DNA of 64,000 nt from Janthinobacterium sp. 64 (GCF_002813325.1 NZ_PHUG01000001.1:2480001-2544000), one strand, 5' to 3'; positions 16,962-27,957 are shown, counted from the first letter of the stretch. Numbers and translations: made by a program. Notes: generated by a model not told the origin, from the sequence alone.

Positions 16962-18173
16962 ATGTCCAAGTTTCGTCTCGCTCATCTCGGCCTCGTCATG
17001 GCCGCTATCGGTTTTACCGCAGCAACTCCCGTAATCGGCCTGGGCTCGCTGGCATACGCCGCGGACACCGTGCGTGCCGAAGTGGGCAAGCCACTGCAAG
17101 AAGCGCAAAAACTCGCTAGCAGCGGCAAAAACAAGGAAGCGCTGGCCAAGCTGCGCGAAGCTGACAGCGTCGGCGGCAAGACCGCCTTTGAAAGCTACCA
17201 GATCGAACGCGTGCGCGCCTCGGCCGCTGCTGCTGCCGGCGATAACGGCACCGCCATCAAGGCTTTCGAAGCCGTCATCAATTCCGGCCGCCTGAGCGCC
17301 GCCGAAGCCCCCAAATTCACGCAAGCGCTGGCAGGCATGTACTACCGCGCCAAGGATTGGCCAAACACCATCACCTGGATCAAACGCTCGCTGAAAGACC
17401 GCGAAGATCCACAGATGCGCGAACTGCTGATCCAGACCTACTACGTCAGCGGCAACTTCGCCGAAGCGGCCAAGGAACTGCAAGCGCGCGGCGGCAACTC
17501 GGAAGCGAGCCTGCAAATGCTGGCCAACATCCAGTTGAAGCAAAACGACAAGGGCGGCTATGTGGCCACCCTGGAAAAACTGGCATCGAGTTATCCGAAG
17601 ACCAGCTACTGGGCCGACCTGCTGAACCGCGTTTCGGGTAAACCTGGCTTCTCGCAGCGCCTGAGCCTGGACGTCCAGCGCCTGCGCCTGGCCAACGGCC
17701 TGTTCACCAAGCCGTCCGAATACATGGAAATCAGCCAGCTGGCCCTGCAAGCAGGCAATCCAGGCGAAGCACTGAGCATCATCGAGCAAGGCTACAAAAA
17801 AGGCGTGCTGGGCACCGGCGCCGATGCGCCGCGTCACCAGCGCCTGAAAGACCTGGCCCTGAAAACCCAGGCTGACCTGAAAGCCAGCGCGGCCAAGTCG
17901 GAAGCGGAATACGTCAAGAACAAGGACGCCGACAGCTTGAGCAAGCTGGGCTTCGCCCTGGTCTACGATGGCCAGGCAGACAAAGGCCTGGGCTTGATGA
18001 ACGACGCCGTGAAACTGGGCACCGCCAAGTACGCGGAAGAAGCCAAGCTGCATCTGGGCATCGCCTACATGCACGCCGGCAAGAAATCCAATGCCACGAC
18101 GGCGTTCAAGGCCGTCAAGGGCACGGATGGCGCGGCTGACCTGGCCCGTTACTGGACTTTGATGAACAAATAA
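16962..18173 (+). CDS. Exported tetratricopeptide-repeat protein
   Basis: A 403-residue protein with an N-terminal signal peptide (hydrophobic stretch LGLVMAAIGFTAA, likely cleavage after AYA near residue 34) and several TPR-like helical pairs: EAQKLASSGKNKEALAKLREAD near 45-66, AGMYYRAKDWPNTITWIKRS near 126-145, and AYMHAGKKSNATTAFKAVKG near the end. Position directly after the tonB cluster suggests a periplasmic scaffold, possibly linked to TonB-dependent uptake, but that is inference. It has its own terminators before and after, so it can be transcribed alone. Confidence 0.75.
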   Translation: MSKFRLAHLGLVMAAIGFTAATPVIGLGSLAYAADTVRAEVGKPLQEAQKLASSGKNKEALAKLREADSVGGKTAFESYQIERVRASAAAAAGDNGTAIKAFEAVINSGRLSAAEAPKFTQALAGMYYRAKDWPNTITWIKRSLKDREDPQMRELLIQTYYVSGNFAEAAKELQARGGNSEASLQMLANIQLKQNDKGGYVATLEKLASSYPKTSYWADLLNRVSGKPGFSQRLSLDVQRLRLANGLFTKPSEYMEISQLALQAGNPGEALSIIEQGYKKGVLGTGADAPRHQRLKDLALKTQADLKASAAKSEAEYVKNKDADSLSKLGFALVYDGQADKGLGLMNDAVKLGTAKYAEEAKLHLGIAYMHAGKKSNATTAFKAVKGTDGAADLARYWTLMNK

Positions 18174-18204
18174 GTTCACGTTGAGAGTGTAGTGTATCCA
18201 TATT

Positions 18205-18240
18205 AAAGCGTTGCCAGCACACCCGCCGGCAACGCTTTTT
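18205..18240 (+). terminator. Rho-independent terminator after the TPR gene
   Basis: An 11-bp inverted repeat (AAAGCGTTGCC at 18205-18215 and GGCAACGCTTT at 18228-18238) with a 12-base loop runs into TTTTTAT. It lies 32 bases after the stop of the TPR protein gene. Confidence 0.88.
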
Positions 18241-18343
18241 ATCATTTCAGCAGGGAAATTACCCCTGCTGCCGCCCTGCCGGGTGTGCTTCCCTGAAACA
18301 GTCCGTATAATCCCCCTTTTGGCACAGTTTTCATCAGATTCCT

Positions 18344-19315
18344 ATGAAGGTATTCCGCGGACTTCCCAATGCCCAGGCACGAGCGCCTTGCGCTCTGACC
18401 ATCGGCAATTTTGACGGTGTCCACATCGGCCATCAAGCCTTGCTGGCGCGCGTGCGCGGCGCGGCGACCGAACTCGGCATTGAAGCGGCCGTGATGACGT
18501 TCGAACCGCACCCGCGCGAATTCTTCGCGCAGCGCGCGGGCGACCTGTCGAAGGCACCGCAGCGCATCGCCAACCTGCGCGACAAGCTGCAATCGCTGGA
18601 CGACGCCGGCATCGACCGAGTCGTCGTCGAGCACTTCAGCGCGCAATTTGCCGCCTTGACGCCGCAGGAATTCACGCAAAAAGTCCTCGTCGACGGCTTG
18701 CACGTGAAATGGCTGATGGTCGGCGACGATTTCTGCTATGGCGCCCGGCGCGCCGGCGACGTCGCCATGCTGCAGGAAGCGGGCCGCGAATACGGTTTTC
18801 ATGTAGAAACATTGCCGACCGTCATGAATGGCAGCACGCGCATCTCCTCGTCGGCCGTGCGCCTGGCCCTGGCCGCCGGTGATTTCCCCCTGGCCACGCA
18901 GTTGCTGGGCCACCCGTACGCCATTTCCGGCCATGTGATCCACGGCCAGAAACTGGGCCGCACCCTGGGTTTCCCCACCCTGAACCTGCGCGTGGCACAC
19001 CGCCCCGCCCTGTCCGGCGTCTTCATCGTGCAAGTGCACGGCCTGGGACCGCAAGCGCTGCCGGCCGTGGCCAGCCTGGGCGTGCGCCCTACCGTCGACG
19101 ACAGCGGCCGCGTCTTGCTGGAAGTGCATCTGTTTAATTTCAATCAATCGTGTTACGGCAAGCTGGTACGCGTGGAGTTTTTGGAAAAGCTGCGCGACGA
19201 AGAAAAGTATGACGACTTGCCCACCCTGACGGCCGCCATCGAGCGCGACTCGAACCAGGCGCGCGCCTATTTTGAACAGCGCAGCGGCGCCATTACCGCT
19301 ACCGACCGAATTTGA
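18344..19315 (+). CDS. ribF: Bifunctional riboflavin kinase/FAD synthetase
   Basis: A 323-residue RibF. The N-terminal FAD synthetase domain shows the nucleotidyltransferase motif [16 protein letters not shown] near residues 19-34 and [11 protein letters not shown]. The C-terminal riboflavin kinase domain starts near 185 with [20 protein letters not shown] and includes GVFIVQVHG and [14 protein letters not shown]. It converts riboflavin to FMN and FAD. It heads the conserved ribF-ileS-lspA order. Confidence 0.95.
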   Translation: MKVFRGLPNAQARAPCALTIGNFDGVHIGHQALLARVRGAATELGIEAAVMTFEPHPREFFAQRAGDLSKAPQRIANLRDKLQSLDDAGIDRVVVEHFSAQFAALTPQEFTQKVLVDGLHVKWLMVGDDFCYGARRAGDVAMLQEAGREYGFHVETLPTVMNGSTRISSSAVRLALAAGDFPLATQLLGHPYAISGHVIHGQKLGRTLGFPTLNLRVAHRPALSGVFIVQVHGLGPQALPAVASLGVRPTVDDSGRVLLEVHLFNFNQSCYGKLVRVEFLEKLRDEEKYDDLPTLTAAIERDSNQARAYFEQRSGAITATDRI

Positions 19316-19382
19316 CGCCGGCCAACTCCGCCGCCTGGCGGCGCCTGCCGCCGCAATCCATTCAATATCCTTAAAGAAGACT

Positions 19383-22283
19383 ATGTCCGATCAAAACAAG
19401 CCAGCCACGCCCAAGCAGAACAAGAAGCCTGAAAGCAAATACCCGGTCAACATGACGGAAACCCCGTTCCCGATGCGCGGCGACATGGCCAAGCGCGAGC
19501 CGCAATGGGTACAGCAATGGCAAGACAAGAAAATTTACGAGCGCGTGCGCAAGGCCGCCGCCGGCCGTCCGAAATTCATCCTGCATGACGGTCCGCCGTA
19601 CGCGAATGGCGACATCCACCTGGGCCACGCCGTCAACAAGATCCTCAAGGACATGGTCGTCAAATCGCGCTCGCTGGCCGGCTTCGACGCGCCATACGTA
19701 CCGGGCTGGGATTGCCACGGCATGCCGATCGAGATCCAGATCGAAAAACTGCACGGCAAGAACCTGCCGACGGCCGACGTGCTGGAAAAGGCCCGCGCCT
19801 ACGCCAACGTGCAGGTCGAGCGCCAGAAAAAAGACTTCATCCGCCTGGGCGTCCTGGGCGAGTGGGACAACCCGTATCTGACCATGGCGCACGGCAATGA
19901 AGCCGACGAATTGCGCGCGCTGGGCAAGCTGCTGGAAAAAGGCTATGTCTACCGTGGCCTGAAACCCGTCAACTGGTGTTTTGACTGCCAGTCGGCGCTG
20001 GCGGAAGCTGAAATCGAATACGAAAACAAACGCGACCCGGCCATCGATGTCGGCTTCAAGTTCGCCGAATTCGACAAGCTGGCCAAGGCTTTCAATTTGC
20101 CTGAACTGCCGACCGAAAACGGCTTCGTCGTTATCTGGACCACCACGCCTTGGACCATCCCGTCGAACCAGGCGCTGAACGTCCATCCTGAATTGAAATA
20201 CGCGCTGGTCGAAACCACGCGCGACGGCCAGCCTTTGCTGCTGATCCTGGCGCAAGACCTGGTCGAATCCTGCCTGGCGCGCTTCAAGCTCGAAGGCACG
20301 ACGATCGCCACCTGCGACGGCGCCGCGCTGGAAGGCATCAGCTTCCGCCATCCGCTGCACGCGTCGGACGCTTTCTACGACCGCCTCTCGCCGATGTACC
20401 TGGCCGACTACGTGACCGCCGAAAGCGGCACGGGCGTGGTGCACTCGGCGCCCGCGTATGGCGTGGACGACTTTATCTCGTGCAAGGCGCACGGCATGCA
20501 GGACGACGACATCATCAAGCCCGTCATGGGCGACGGCAATTACGTTTCGACCTTGCCCCTGTTCGGCGGCATGAGCATCTGGGACGCTTCCAAGCCGATC
20601 TGCGCCGCCCTGAAAGAAGCGGGCGCCCTGTTCGAAGTCAAGATGTTCGACCACAGCTACATGCACTGCTGGCGTCATAAAAAGCCCGTCATCTACCGCG
20701 CCACCTCGCAGTGGTTCGCCGGCATGGACGTGACGCCGAAGGACGGCGGCCCGACCCTGCGCGAAACCGCGTTGAAAGGCATCGCCGAGACCGAGTTCTT
20801 CCCGGACTGGGGCCAGGCGCGCCTGCACGGCATGATCGCCAACCGTCCCGACTGGACCCTGTCGCGCCAGCGCCAGTGGGGTGTGCCGATGGCTTTCATC
20901 GTGCACAAGGAAACGGGCGACCTGCATCCGCGCACGCCGGAACTGCTGGAGCAAGTGGCCAAGCTGATCGAAAAAAACGGCATCGAGGCATGGCAGTCGC
21001 TGGACTTGAAGGACCTGATCGGCGACGAAGCGGCCATCTACGCCAAGAACAAGGATACGCTGGACGTATGGTTCGATTCCGGCGCCACGCACCAGACGGT
21101 ATTGGGCGGCCCGCAAGGCCATGGTTCGCACTCGACGCAGCTGCAATTCCCGGCCGACCTGTACCTGGAAGGCTCGGACCAGCATCGCGGCTGGTTCCAT
21201 TCGTCGCTGCTCGTGTCGTCGATGCTGAACGGCCATCCGCCGTATAAAGCCTTGCTGACGCACGGCTTCACGGTCGATGGCGAAGGCAAGAAGATGTCGA
21301 AGTCGCTGGGCAACACGCTGGCGCCGCAAAAGATCTCGGACACCCTGGGCGCCGACATCCTGCGCCTGTGGATCGCCTCGACCGACTACACGGGCGAGCT
21401 GTCGATCTCCGACGAAATCCTGAAACGCGTGACGGAAGCGTACCGCCGCATCCGCAACACCTTGCGCTTCCTGCTGGCCAATACCTCGGACTTCAATCCG
21501 GCCACGGACGCCGTGCCGGTCGCCGAAATGTTCGAAATCGACCGCTATGCGCTGGCCAACATGGCGTCGCTGCAGCAGCAGATCGAAAACAACTACGCTC
21601 GCTACGAGTTCCACCCCGTCGTGTCGAAGCTGCAGACGTACTGCTCGGAAGACCTGGGCGGCTTCTACCTGGACATCCTGAAGGACCGTTTGTACACTTC
21701 CGGCTTGACGTCGCACGCACGCCGCTCGGCGCAGACGGCCCTGTGGCACATCACGCAAAGCCTGCTGCGCCTGATGGCCCCGGCCCTGTCGTTCACGGCC
21801 GAAGAAGCGTGGGCCGTCTTCGCCGGACCGGAAGCGTATGCCGCCAGCGATGAAACCATCTTCACGCAAACCTGGTGGCAGCTGCCGCAAGTGTCGGACG
21901 CGGCCGACCTGCTGCAGAAATACACGGCCCTGCGCGCCGTGCGCACGGACGTCACGAAGCAGCTGGAAGACTTGCGCACCTCGGGCGCCATCGGTTCCTC
22001 GCTGCAGGCGGAACTGACGATCAAGGCCGCGCCGATGAAATACAAGCTGTTGACGACCCTGGGCGACGACTTGAAATTCGTCTTCATCACCTCGCAGGCA
22101 ACCGTGGCTGAAGTAGCAGACGAAGCGGCCGAGGAAGTGGTCGTGGCCGCGTCGACGGCGCCGAAGTGCGAGCGCTGCTGGCACTACCGTGCGGACGTGG
22201 GCACGGACGCCGCGCATGCTACCCTGTGCGGCCGCTGCGTCAGCAATCTGTTTGGCGCGGGCGAGAAACGCCGCTTCGCCTAA
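19383..22283 (+). CDS. ileS: Isoleucyl-tRNA synthetase
   Basis: A 966-residue class I synthetase. HIGH motif region [16 protein letters not shown] near residue 70-85, editing domain with the [13 protein letters not shown] block, KMSKS signature [12 protein letters not shown], and a C-terminal zinc finger with CERCWHY and LCGRC. ATG 19383 was chosen because it follows TAAAGAAG and fits the family N-terminus ([11 protein letters not shown]). An in-frame start at 19272 would overlap ribF and adds unrelated sequence. Confidence 0.97.
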   Translation: MSDQNKPATPKQNKKPESKYPVNMTETPFPMRGDMAKREPQWVQQWQDKKIYERVRKAAAGRPKFILHDGPPYANGDIHLGHAVNKILKDMVVKSRSLAGFDAPYVPGWDCHGMPIEIQIEKLHGKNLPTADVLEKARAYANVQVERQKKDFIRLGVLGEWDNPYLTMAHGNEADELRALGKLLEKGYVYRGLKPVNWCFDCQSALAEAEIEYENKRDPAIDVGFKFAEFDKLAKAFNLPELPTENGFVVIWTTTPWTIPSNQALNVHPELKYALVETTRDGQPLLLILAQDLVESCLARFKLEGTTIATCDGAALEGISFRHPLHASDAFYDRLSPMYLADYVTAESGTGVVHSAPAYGVDDFISCKAHGMQDDDIIKPVMGDGNYVSTLPLFGGMSIWDASKPICAALKEAGALFEVKMFDHSYMHCWRHKKPVIYRATSQWFAGMDVTPKDGGPTLRETALKGIAETEFFPDWGQARLHGMIANRPDWTLSRQRQWGVPMAFIVHKETGDLHPRTPELLEQVAKLIEKNGIEAWQSLDLKDLIGDEAAIYAKNKDTLDVWFDSGATHQTVLGGPQGHGSHSTQLQFPADLYLEGSDQHRGWFHSSLLVSSMLNGHPPYKALLTHGFTVDGEGKKMSKSLGNTLAPQKISDTLGADILRLWIASTDYTGELSISDEILKRVTEAYRRIRNTLRFLLANTSDFNPATDAVPVAEMFEIDRYALANMASLQQQIENNYARYEFHPVVSKLQTYCSEDLGGFYLDILKDRLYTSGLTSHARRSAQTALWHITQSLLRLMAPALSFTAEEAWAVFAGPEAYAASDETIFTQTWWQLPQVSDAADLLQKYTALRAVRTDVTKQLEDLRTSGAIGSSLQAELTIKAAPMKYKLLTTLGDDLKFVFITSQATVAEVADEAAEEVVVAASTAPKCERCWHYRADVGTDAAHATLCGRCVSNLFGAGEKRRFA

Positions 22284-22367
22284 AAACGGTGCGGGACAGG
22301 TTCCCGCACCGCTTCCCACCGCCGCTGCCCGCAAGGACAGCGGCGGCTTTATCTTCCCTGGAAAAAT

Positions 22368-22877
22368 ATGGCCACTAAAAACCGTTTTTCATCGAAATCG
22401 TCATCGTCGGCGTCGCTGGTGCCCTGGCTGGGCATTGCCGCCATCGTCATCCTGTTCGACCAGATCACCAAGATCACGATCCTGAAGACCTTCCGCTATG
22501 CGCAAGAGATGGTCATCACCTCGTATTTCAACCTGGTGCTCGCGTATAACAAGGGCGCCGCCTTCAACTTCCTGTCCGACCAGGGCGGCTGGCAGCGCTA
22601 CTTCCTCAGCGCCATCGCCCTCGTGGCGGCCATCTACATCATTTATCTGCTGAAAAAGCACGCCGGCCAGCGCATGTTCTGCTGGGCCCTGGCGCTGATC
22701 CTGGGCGGCGCGCTGGGCAACGCCATCGACCGCCTGATGTACGGCCACGTGGTCGACTTCCTCGACTTCCACTGGAAAAGCTGGGGCCACTTCCCCGCCT
22801 TCAACATCGCCGACAGCGCCATCTGCATCGGCGCGGCCCTGTTCATCATCGATGAACTGCGCCGGGTAAACAAATAA
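22368..22877 (+). CDS. lspA: Lipoprotein signal peptidase (signal peptidase II)
   Basis: A 169-residue inner-membrane aspartyl protease with four hydrophobic segments (about 18-35, 50-62, 78-96, 102-120 and the end segment). Conserved blocks are [30 protein letters not shown] and [14 protein letters not shown]. The catalytic pair is expected to be D130 and D149. It removes signal peptides from prolipoproteins such as the M48-like lipoprotein at 24595. It follows ileS, as in most proteobacteria. Confidence 0.96.
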   Translation: MATKNRFSSKSSSSASLVPWLGIAAIVILFDQITKITILKTFRYAQEMVITSYFNLVLAYNKGAAFNFLSDQGGWQRYFLSAIALVAAIYIIYLLKKHAGQRMFCWALALILGGALGNAIDRLMYGHVVDFLDFHWKSWGHFPAFNIADSAICIGAALFIIDELRRVNK

Positions 22878-22894
22878 ACACGCAGGAGAACGGC

Positions 22895-24115
22895 ATGGAA
22901 TTGTCCGGCAAAAAAATCGTCCTGGGACTTTCGGGCGGCGTCGCCTGCTACAAGGCGGCGGAACTGTGCCGCGCCCTGACCAAGTCTGGCGCCTCGGTGC
23001 AGGTGGTGATGACGGATGCGGCCAGCCACTTCATCACGGCCGTGACGATGCAGGCCCTGTCCGGCCACCCCGTGCACACCAGCCAGTGGGATGCGCGCAT
23101 CGCCAACAACATGGCGCATATCGATTTGACGCGCCATGCCGATGCCATCCTGATCGCGCCGTGTTCGGCCGACTTCATGCGTAAACTCGCGCACGGCGTG
23201 TGCGACGACCTGCTGTCGACCCTGTGCCTGGCCCGCCCGGCCCACCTGCCCCTGCTGATGGCGCCGGCCATGAACGTGGAAATGTGGCAGAACCCCGCCA
23301 CGCAGCGCAATGTGCAGCAGCTGCGCGACGACGGCGTCAAGTTGTTCGGCCCGGCCGCCGGCGAACAGGCCTGCGGCGAAACGGGACTGGGACGCATGCT
23401 GGAACCGGAACAATTGCTGACGGAGCTGATCGCCGCCTTCCAGCCGAAGGTATTGGCGGGCAAGCGCGTGCTGGTCACGGCCGGCCCGACTTTTGAAGCC
23501 ATCGACCCCGTGCGCGGCATCACCAATCTGTCCTCGGGCAAGATGGGCTATGCGGTGGCGCGCGCGGCGCGCGAAGCGGGCGCCGAAGTGCTGCTCATTT
23601 CCGGCCCCACGGCCCTGGACGCGCCCTTCGGCGTGCGCCGCATCGACGTGCAAAGCGCGCAGCAGATGCATGATGCGGTACTGGCCCACGTCGACGGCCA
23701 GCATGTCTTCGTCGCCGTGGCTGCCGTCGCCGACTGGAGAGTCGCCAACGCCAGCGACCAGAAGATGAAAAAGCAGGCCGACGGCTCCGTGCCCGAACTG
23801 CAGTTCGTGCAAAATCCCGACATCCTCGCCACCGTGGCGGCACGCACCAACCTGGCCGGCTATCCCTACTGCGTCGGCTTTGCCGCCGAATCGGAAAACC
23901 TGGTGGAATTCGGCTCGACCAAGCGCGAAAAAAAAGGCATTCCTCTGCTGGTCGGCAATATCGGCCAGAACACGTTTGGCCAGGACGACAACACCATCAT
24001 CCTGTTCGATGAAGAAGGCCATACCGTGCTGCCGCGCGCCTCGAAACTGAACCTGGCGCGCCAGCTGATTTCGGAAATCTCGAAGCGGCTGGCAAAAAAC
24101 TCGCTCCTCAAGTAA
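22895..24115 (+). CDS. coaBC: Bifunctional phosphopantothenoylcysteine decarboxylase/synthase
   Basis: A 406-residue CoaBC (Dfp) that carries out two steps of coenzyme A synthesis. The CoaC flavoprotein domain has [14 protein letters not shown] at the N-terminus, active-site H75 (NNMAHIDL), the PAMN motif near 125, and a flap cysteine C160 in ACGETGLG. The CoaB domain starts near 190 with [20 protein letters not shown]. The start follows an AGGAGAA ribosome site 18 bases after lspA. Confidence 0.96.
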   Translation: MELSGKKIVLGLSGGVACYKAAELCRALTKSGASVQVVMTDAASHFITAVTMQALSGHPVHTSQWDARIANNMAHIDLTRHADAILIAPCSADFMRKLAHGVCDDLLSTLCLARPAHLPLLMAPAMNVEMWQNPATQRNVQQLRDDGVKLFGPAAGEQACGETGLGRMLEPEQLLTELIAAFQPKVLAGKRVLVTAGPTFEAIDPVRGITNLSSGKMGYAVARAAREAGAEVLLISGPTALDAPFGVRRIDVQSAQQMHDAVLAHVDGQHVFVAVAAVADWRVANASDQKMKKQADGSVPELQFVQNPDILATVAARTNLAGYPYCVGFAAESENLVEFGSTKREKKGIPLLVGNIGQNTFGQDDNTIILFDEEGHTVLPRASKLNLARQLISEISKRLAKNSLLK

Positions 24116-24134
24116 CCCCTTACGTTCTAAATTA

Positions 24135-24584
24135 ATGAAAAATATCGACATCAAGATCCTCGACGCCCGCATGCAGGAACTGCTGCCGGCCTACGCCACG
24201 CCCGGCAGCGCCGGCCTGGACCTGCGCGCCTGCATCGACGCGCCCATCACCATCGAAGCGGGCCAGACGGTGCTCATTCCCACCGGCCTGGCCATTCACA
24301 TCGGCGACCCGTCGTATGCGGCCATGATCCTGCCGCGCAGCGGCATGGGCCATAAAAACGGCATCGTATTGGGGAATCTGGTAGGCTTGATCGACTCCGA
24401 TTACCAGGGCCAGCTGATGGTATCGACCTGGAACCGGGGCCAGAGCGCTTTCACGCTCAACCCCATGGAACGCCTGGCGCAACTGATTATCGTGCCGGTG
24501 CTGCAAGTGGGCTTTAACGTCGTCGAGGAATTCGGCGACAGCGAACGCGGTGTTGGCGGTTTCGGCAGCACCGGCAAACATTAA
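24135..24584 (+). CDS. dut: dUTP diphosphatase
   Basis: A 149-residue trimeric dUTPase with all five motifs in order: [54 protein letters not shown] and the C-terminal [14 protein letters not shown]-loop-like arm. It hydrolyses dUTP to dUMP, keeping uracil out of DNA. It follows coaBC by 19 bases, the common coaBC-dut pair. Confidence 0.96.
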   Translation: MKNIDIKILDARMQELLPAYATPGSAGLDLRACIDAPITIEAGQTVLIPTGLAIHIGDPSYAAMILPRSGMGHKNGIVLGNLVGLIDSDYQGQLMVSTWNRGQSAFTLNPMERLAQLIIVPVLQVGFNVVEEFGDSERGVGGFGSTGKH

Positions 24585-24594
24585 GGACTTTCTT

Positions 24595-25698
24595 ATGCCA
24601 GGTTTCCGCCATCTGATCTCAGCCCCGACTTCGCTGCGCCGATTGGCTACTCCCCTCCTGTTGGCCAGTGCGGCCATCCTCGCCGGCTGCACCACGCCGG
24701 CAACGAATGTCGGCGGCCCGTTCAACGTCGTGCCGGCGCCCGATGCGCCCGCGCCGACGGCGCAGCAAAAGGCGGCGCAGGAAGAGCTGCTGAAGATGGT
24801 GGCGCTGCAGGACCGCCTGTCGAAAGTCTCGGCGCCCCTGCTGATCAACAATGCGGACCTGTGCAAGACGTATGCACGCAACCTGCTGGGCTTCACGGCG
24901 CAGAACAAGTATTCCTACCCTGGCATCTATGCCGATGCGGCGCAGGCAGCCCTCGGCTATGGCGAACAGATGCAGGTCTCGGGCGTGCTGCCTGGCAGCG
25001 GCGCCGCGCGCGCCGGCTTGCGCAAGGGCGACGGCTTGCTGGCCGCCGAAGGCAAGCCGCTGCCGGCCGGCCCCAAGGCGGAAGGCCCGTTCGCCGCCAT
25101 CGTCGGCCCGCTGGCCTCGAAGAGCGCCAGCCTGAACATGACCATCGCCCGCGACGGCCAGCAGCAGGATCTGAAAATTCCCGTCACGCGCGCCTGCGCC
25201 TTCCGCGTCGCCCTGGGCAATGCGGACAATATCAATGCCTATTCGGACGGCGCACGCATCATGCTCACGCGCGGCATGCTCAATGCGGCGCAAAACGACG
25301 AAGGCATCGCCTTCGTGATCGCCCGCGAAATGGCGCACAACATCCTCGATCACGCGCGCAGCCAGCGCACGGCCGGCACGGCCGGCAGCATCATCGACAG
25401 CCTGGGCGCCGTGCAGCCCGACGTATCGATGCTGACGGGCGCCGCCGGCATCAAGGCCATGCCGCAGGAACTCGACGTACAAGCCGACACCCTGGCCATC
25501 TACCTGCTGGCGCGCGCCGGCTACAACGTCGACAACGCCGCCCGCTTCTGGCAGCGCCTGACCACGCAAGTGCCGGCGACGGTCGCCAACGGCTACACGG
25601 CCCTGCATCCGGGTACCAACTCACGCATGGCGGCCATCAACCGCGCCGTCACCGACGTGCGCGCCAAGCAGGCGGCAAAGAAGCCGCTGAAACCTTAA
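24595..25698 (+). CDS. M48-like lipoprotein with PDZ domain and degenerate zinc motif
   Basis: A 367-residue protein. ATG 24595 follows AAGGAC and gives a lipoprotein signal with lipobox LAGC (C32). A PDZ-like segment (VSGVLPGSGAARAGLRKGDGLLA) spans about 128-195, and an M48 peptidase-like region follows. Where the HExxH zinc motif is expected the sequence reads AREMAHN, so the first His is Arg (R244). The downstream ExxAD motif reads DVQAD, with Asp at the usual Glu ligand position. The fold may be kept without zinc-dependent proteolysis. It is in line with dut on the same strand. Confidence 0.7.
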   Translation: MPGFRHLISAPTSLRRLATPLLLASAAILAGCTTPATNVGGPFNVVPAPDAPAPTAQQKAAQEELLKMVALQDRLSKVSAPLLINNADLCKTYARNLLGFTAQNKYSYPGIYADAAQAALGYGEQMQVSGVLPGSGAARAGLRKGDGLLAAEGKPLPAGPKAEGPFAAIVGPLASKSASLNMTIARDGQQQDLKIPVTRACAFRVALGNADNINAYSDGARIMLTRGMLNAAQNDEGIAFVIAREMAHNILDHARSQRTAGTAGSIIDSLGAVQPDVSMLTGAAGIKAMPQELDVQADTLAIYLLARAGYNVDNAARFWQRLTTQVPATVANGYTALHPGTNSRMAAINRAVTDVRAKQAAKKPLKP

Positions 25699-25736
25699 GT
25701 ACAGAGGCACAGAGGCGCCTGATGCAGCAGGTTTGC

Positions 25737-25877
25737 TCAGGCGCCGGGGAAGTTCGGGAAGTAGGTGCCCATGATCCATGTGAGAGCACCGCAGAACACC
25801 ACGGCCAGAAACAGGACGATGAGCAGCTTGCCGAACTTGGGAATGCCCTCTTCTTGCGTCTTGACTTCATTTGACAT
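25737..25877 (-). CDS. Small single-helix membrane protein (46 aa)
   Basis: A 46-residue protein starting MSNEVKTQEEGIPKFGK, with one hydrophobic helix (LLIVLFLAVVFCGALTWIM, about 18-36) and a short tail with FPNFPG. The start at 25877 has a good GGAGAA ribosome site, which is the main reason to believe it. I do not recognise the family. It may be an accessory subunit of a membrane complex. It is divergent from xdhC. Confidence 0.6.
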   Translation of the reverse strand: MSNEVKTQEEGIPKFGKLLIVLFLAVVFCGALTWIMGTYFPNFPGA

Positions 25878-25975
25878 GAAAATTCTCCGCAGCGTGGTGG
25901 AGCAGGTAGTATATCCATAATCTTGAATACTTTTCCATACTTTGCCGCAAACATGCGGCATCTCTCCCGCACCCC

Positions 25976-26983
25976 ATGGACAGCATCGACCTTGAAGTTC
26001 TGAAAACCAGCGCCGCCTGGCTCGCCGCCGGGCACCGCTGCGAACTCGTCACCGTCGTCAAGACCTGGGGCTCCAGCCCGCGCCCCGTTGGTGCCACGCT
26101 GGCCATCTGCGACGACGGCACGGTGGTCGGTTCCGTTTCCGGCGGCTGTATCGAGGATGACCTGATCGATGCCGTCCGCACGCACGGCATCGTGCGCACG
26201 CTGCCCGACATCGTCAGCTACGGCATCAGCGCCGACGAGGCGCACCGCTTCGGCCTGCCCTGCGGCGGCACCATCGAACTGGCCATCGAGCCGCTGCATG
26301 CGGACAGCCGCGTGGCCGAACTGCTGGCGCGCCTGGAAGCGCATGAACTGGTCGAACGCCGGCTGGACTTGCGCAGCGGCGCCGTCACCCTGCGCACCGC
26401 CGTGCCGGGCGCCGTGCTGGCCCTGGACAACGCCGTGCTCACCACGCAGCACGGCCCGCGCTGGCGCCTGCTGATCATCGGCGCCAGCCAGCTGTCGCGC
26501 TTCGTGGCGCAAATCGCCATGGCCATGGATTACCACGTCATCGTCTGCGATCCGCGCGAGGAATACCGCGGCGGCTGGAACGTGCCCGGCGTGCCCCTGC
26601 TGCACGCCATGCCCGACGACCTCGTGCTGGATTTAAAGCTCGACAGCCGCAGCGCCGTCGTCGCCCTCACGCACGACCCCAAGCTCGACGACCTGGCCCT
26701 GATGGAGGCGTTGAAATCCCCGGCTTTTTATGTCGGCGCCATCGGCTCGCGCGCCAACAATGCCAAGCGCCGCGAGCGGCTACTGCAGTTCGACGTCAGC
26801 GCCGCACAGCTGGCGCGCCTGCACGGCCCCATCGGCCTGTACATCGGCAGCAAGACGCCGGCCGAAATCGCCATCTCCATCCTGGCCGAACTGACGGCCG
26901 TCAAAAATGGCGTGCCCGACGCGCTGCAGATCCAGCACGCAGCAGCCTTGACGCCACCCAACCCGGACCTCTGCGTGCGCTGA
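25976..26983 (+). CDS. XdhC/CoxI family protein
   Basis: A 335-residue protein with the N-terminal XdhC_CoxI domain (VTVVKTWGSSPRPVGA, GSVSGGCIEDDL) and the C-terminal Rossmann-like XdhC domain (RLLIIGASQLSRFVAQIA, VVALTHDPKLDDLALMEAL, GAIGSRANN, PIGLYIGSKTPAEIAISI). Such proteins insert or sulfurate molybdenum cofactor for xanthine dehydrogenase and relatives. No molybdenum hydroxylase gene lies beside it, so the client enzyme must be elsewhere. Confidence 0.85.
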   Translation: MDSIDLEVLKTSAAWLAAGHRCELVTVVKTWGSSPRPVGATLAICDDGTVVGSVSGGCIEDDLIDAVRTHGIVRTLPDIVSYGISADEAHRFGLPCGGTIELAIEPLHADSRVAELLARLEAHELVERRLDLRSGAVTLRTAVPGAVLALDNAVLTTQHGPRWRLLIIGASQLSRFVAQIAMAMDYHVIVCDPREEYRGGWNVPGVPLLHAMPDDLVLDLKLDSRSAVVALTHDPKLDDLALMEALKSPAFYVGAIGSRANNAKRRERLLQFDVSAAQLARLHGPIGLYIGSKTPAEIAISILAELTAVKNGVPDALQIQHAAALTPPNPDLCVR

Positions 26984-27051
26984 AGCCTGAAAGCAAGAAA
27001 CAAGATGCGCCCGCATCGCGCCCCTGCTACCTTCCCTGATTTTTGGCCACC

Positions 27052-27957
27052 ATGACCCTGCTGCACTGGACCCTGCCCCTGCCCGCCGGCTACCGCCGCG
27101 ACGATGTCATCGCCTTCCACAGCCGCGATGGCGAAGCCGTGGCCGAACAAGTCACACCGACGGGGCTGCGCAAGGGCATCCTGCTTGCAGGCGTGCCCGT
27201 CGTGCTGGACGTGGCCTTCACGGATGCTGCGGCCATCTGCCGCGCCGAGATCGAGGGCGATAGCGACCTTCAAACACCGCTGCACGGCGCCCTGCTCAAC
27301 ATCCTCGGCCTGCGCATCGATCCGCAGCCATTCGCGCAACTGGCCGCCGGCGACCCGCTGCTGGCGCCTCTGGTGCGCGCCAACCCGGGCCTGCGCATCG
27401 TGCAATCGGCCAGCCCCTTCGAGGCGCTGACCTGGGCCATCATCGGCCAGCAGATCAATCTGCCGTTCGCCATTTCCCTGCGCCGCACGTTTATTCTGCA
27501 AGCGGGGCGCCGGCACGGCAGCGGCTTGTGGTGCTACCCGGAAGCGCGCGACGTGGCGCGGCTGTCCATCGAGGATTTGACCAACCGCAAATTCTCGCGC
27601 GCCAAGGCGGAAACCGTGCTGCGCCTGGCCCATCTCGTCAACGATGGGGAACTGTCGCTGGAGCTGCCCCCGTCCGGCGACGTGGCAGCCATGTCGCAGG
27701 CGCTGCTGGCCGTGAAGGGCATCGGTCCGTGGACCGTCAACTACGCGCTGCTGCGCGGCTATGGCTATGCCGACTGCTCGCTGCACGGCGACGTGGCCAT
27801 CCGCGCCGCCCTGCAAAAGCTGCTCGGCGAAGAGAGCAAGCCGGACATGGCGCGCACGGAACAGTGGCTGCGCCAGTACGCGCCGCACCGCACGATGGCG
27901 GCCGCCCACCTGTGGGCCAGCCTGCATGCAAAAAATAATCCGACGGCGGCGGAATAA
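27052..27957 (+). CDS. DNA-3-methyladenine glycosylase II (AlkA type)
   Basis: A 301-residue HhH-GPD base-excision glycosylase. An N-terminal AlkA-like domain covers about 1-100, then SPFEALTWAIIGQQINL, the helix-hairpin-helix AVKGIGPWTVNYALL at about 220-234, and SLHGDVAI with the expected catalytic D247. It removes alkylated bases from DNA. ATG 27052 is used instead of the TTG three codons upstream, and no clear ribosome site is visible. It is not next to ada or ogt genes. Confidence 0.85.
   Translation: MTLLHWTLPLPAGYRRDDVIAFHSRDGEAVAEQVTPTGLRKGILLAGVPVVLDVAFTDAAAICRAEIEGDSDLQTPLHGALLNILGLRIDPQPFAQLAAGDPLLAPLVRANPGLRIVQSASPFEALTWAIIGQQINLPFAISLRRTFILQAGRRHGSGLWCYPEARDVARLSIEDLTNRKFSRAKAETVLRLAHLVNDGELSLELPPSGDVAAMSQALLAVKGIGPWTVNYALLRGYGYADCSLHGDVAIRAALQKLLGEESKPDMARTEQWLRQYAPHRTMAAAHLWASLHAKNNPTAAE

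Noticed and set aside
19371..22334. A 987-codon minus-strand ORF over ileS
   Set aside because: The opposite strand codes for a full isoleucyl-tRNA synthetase with HIGH and KMSKS motifs; the antisense frame shows none and is an effect of codon bias.
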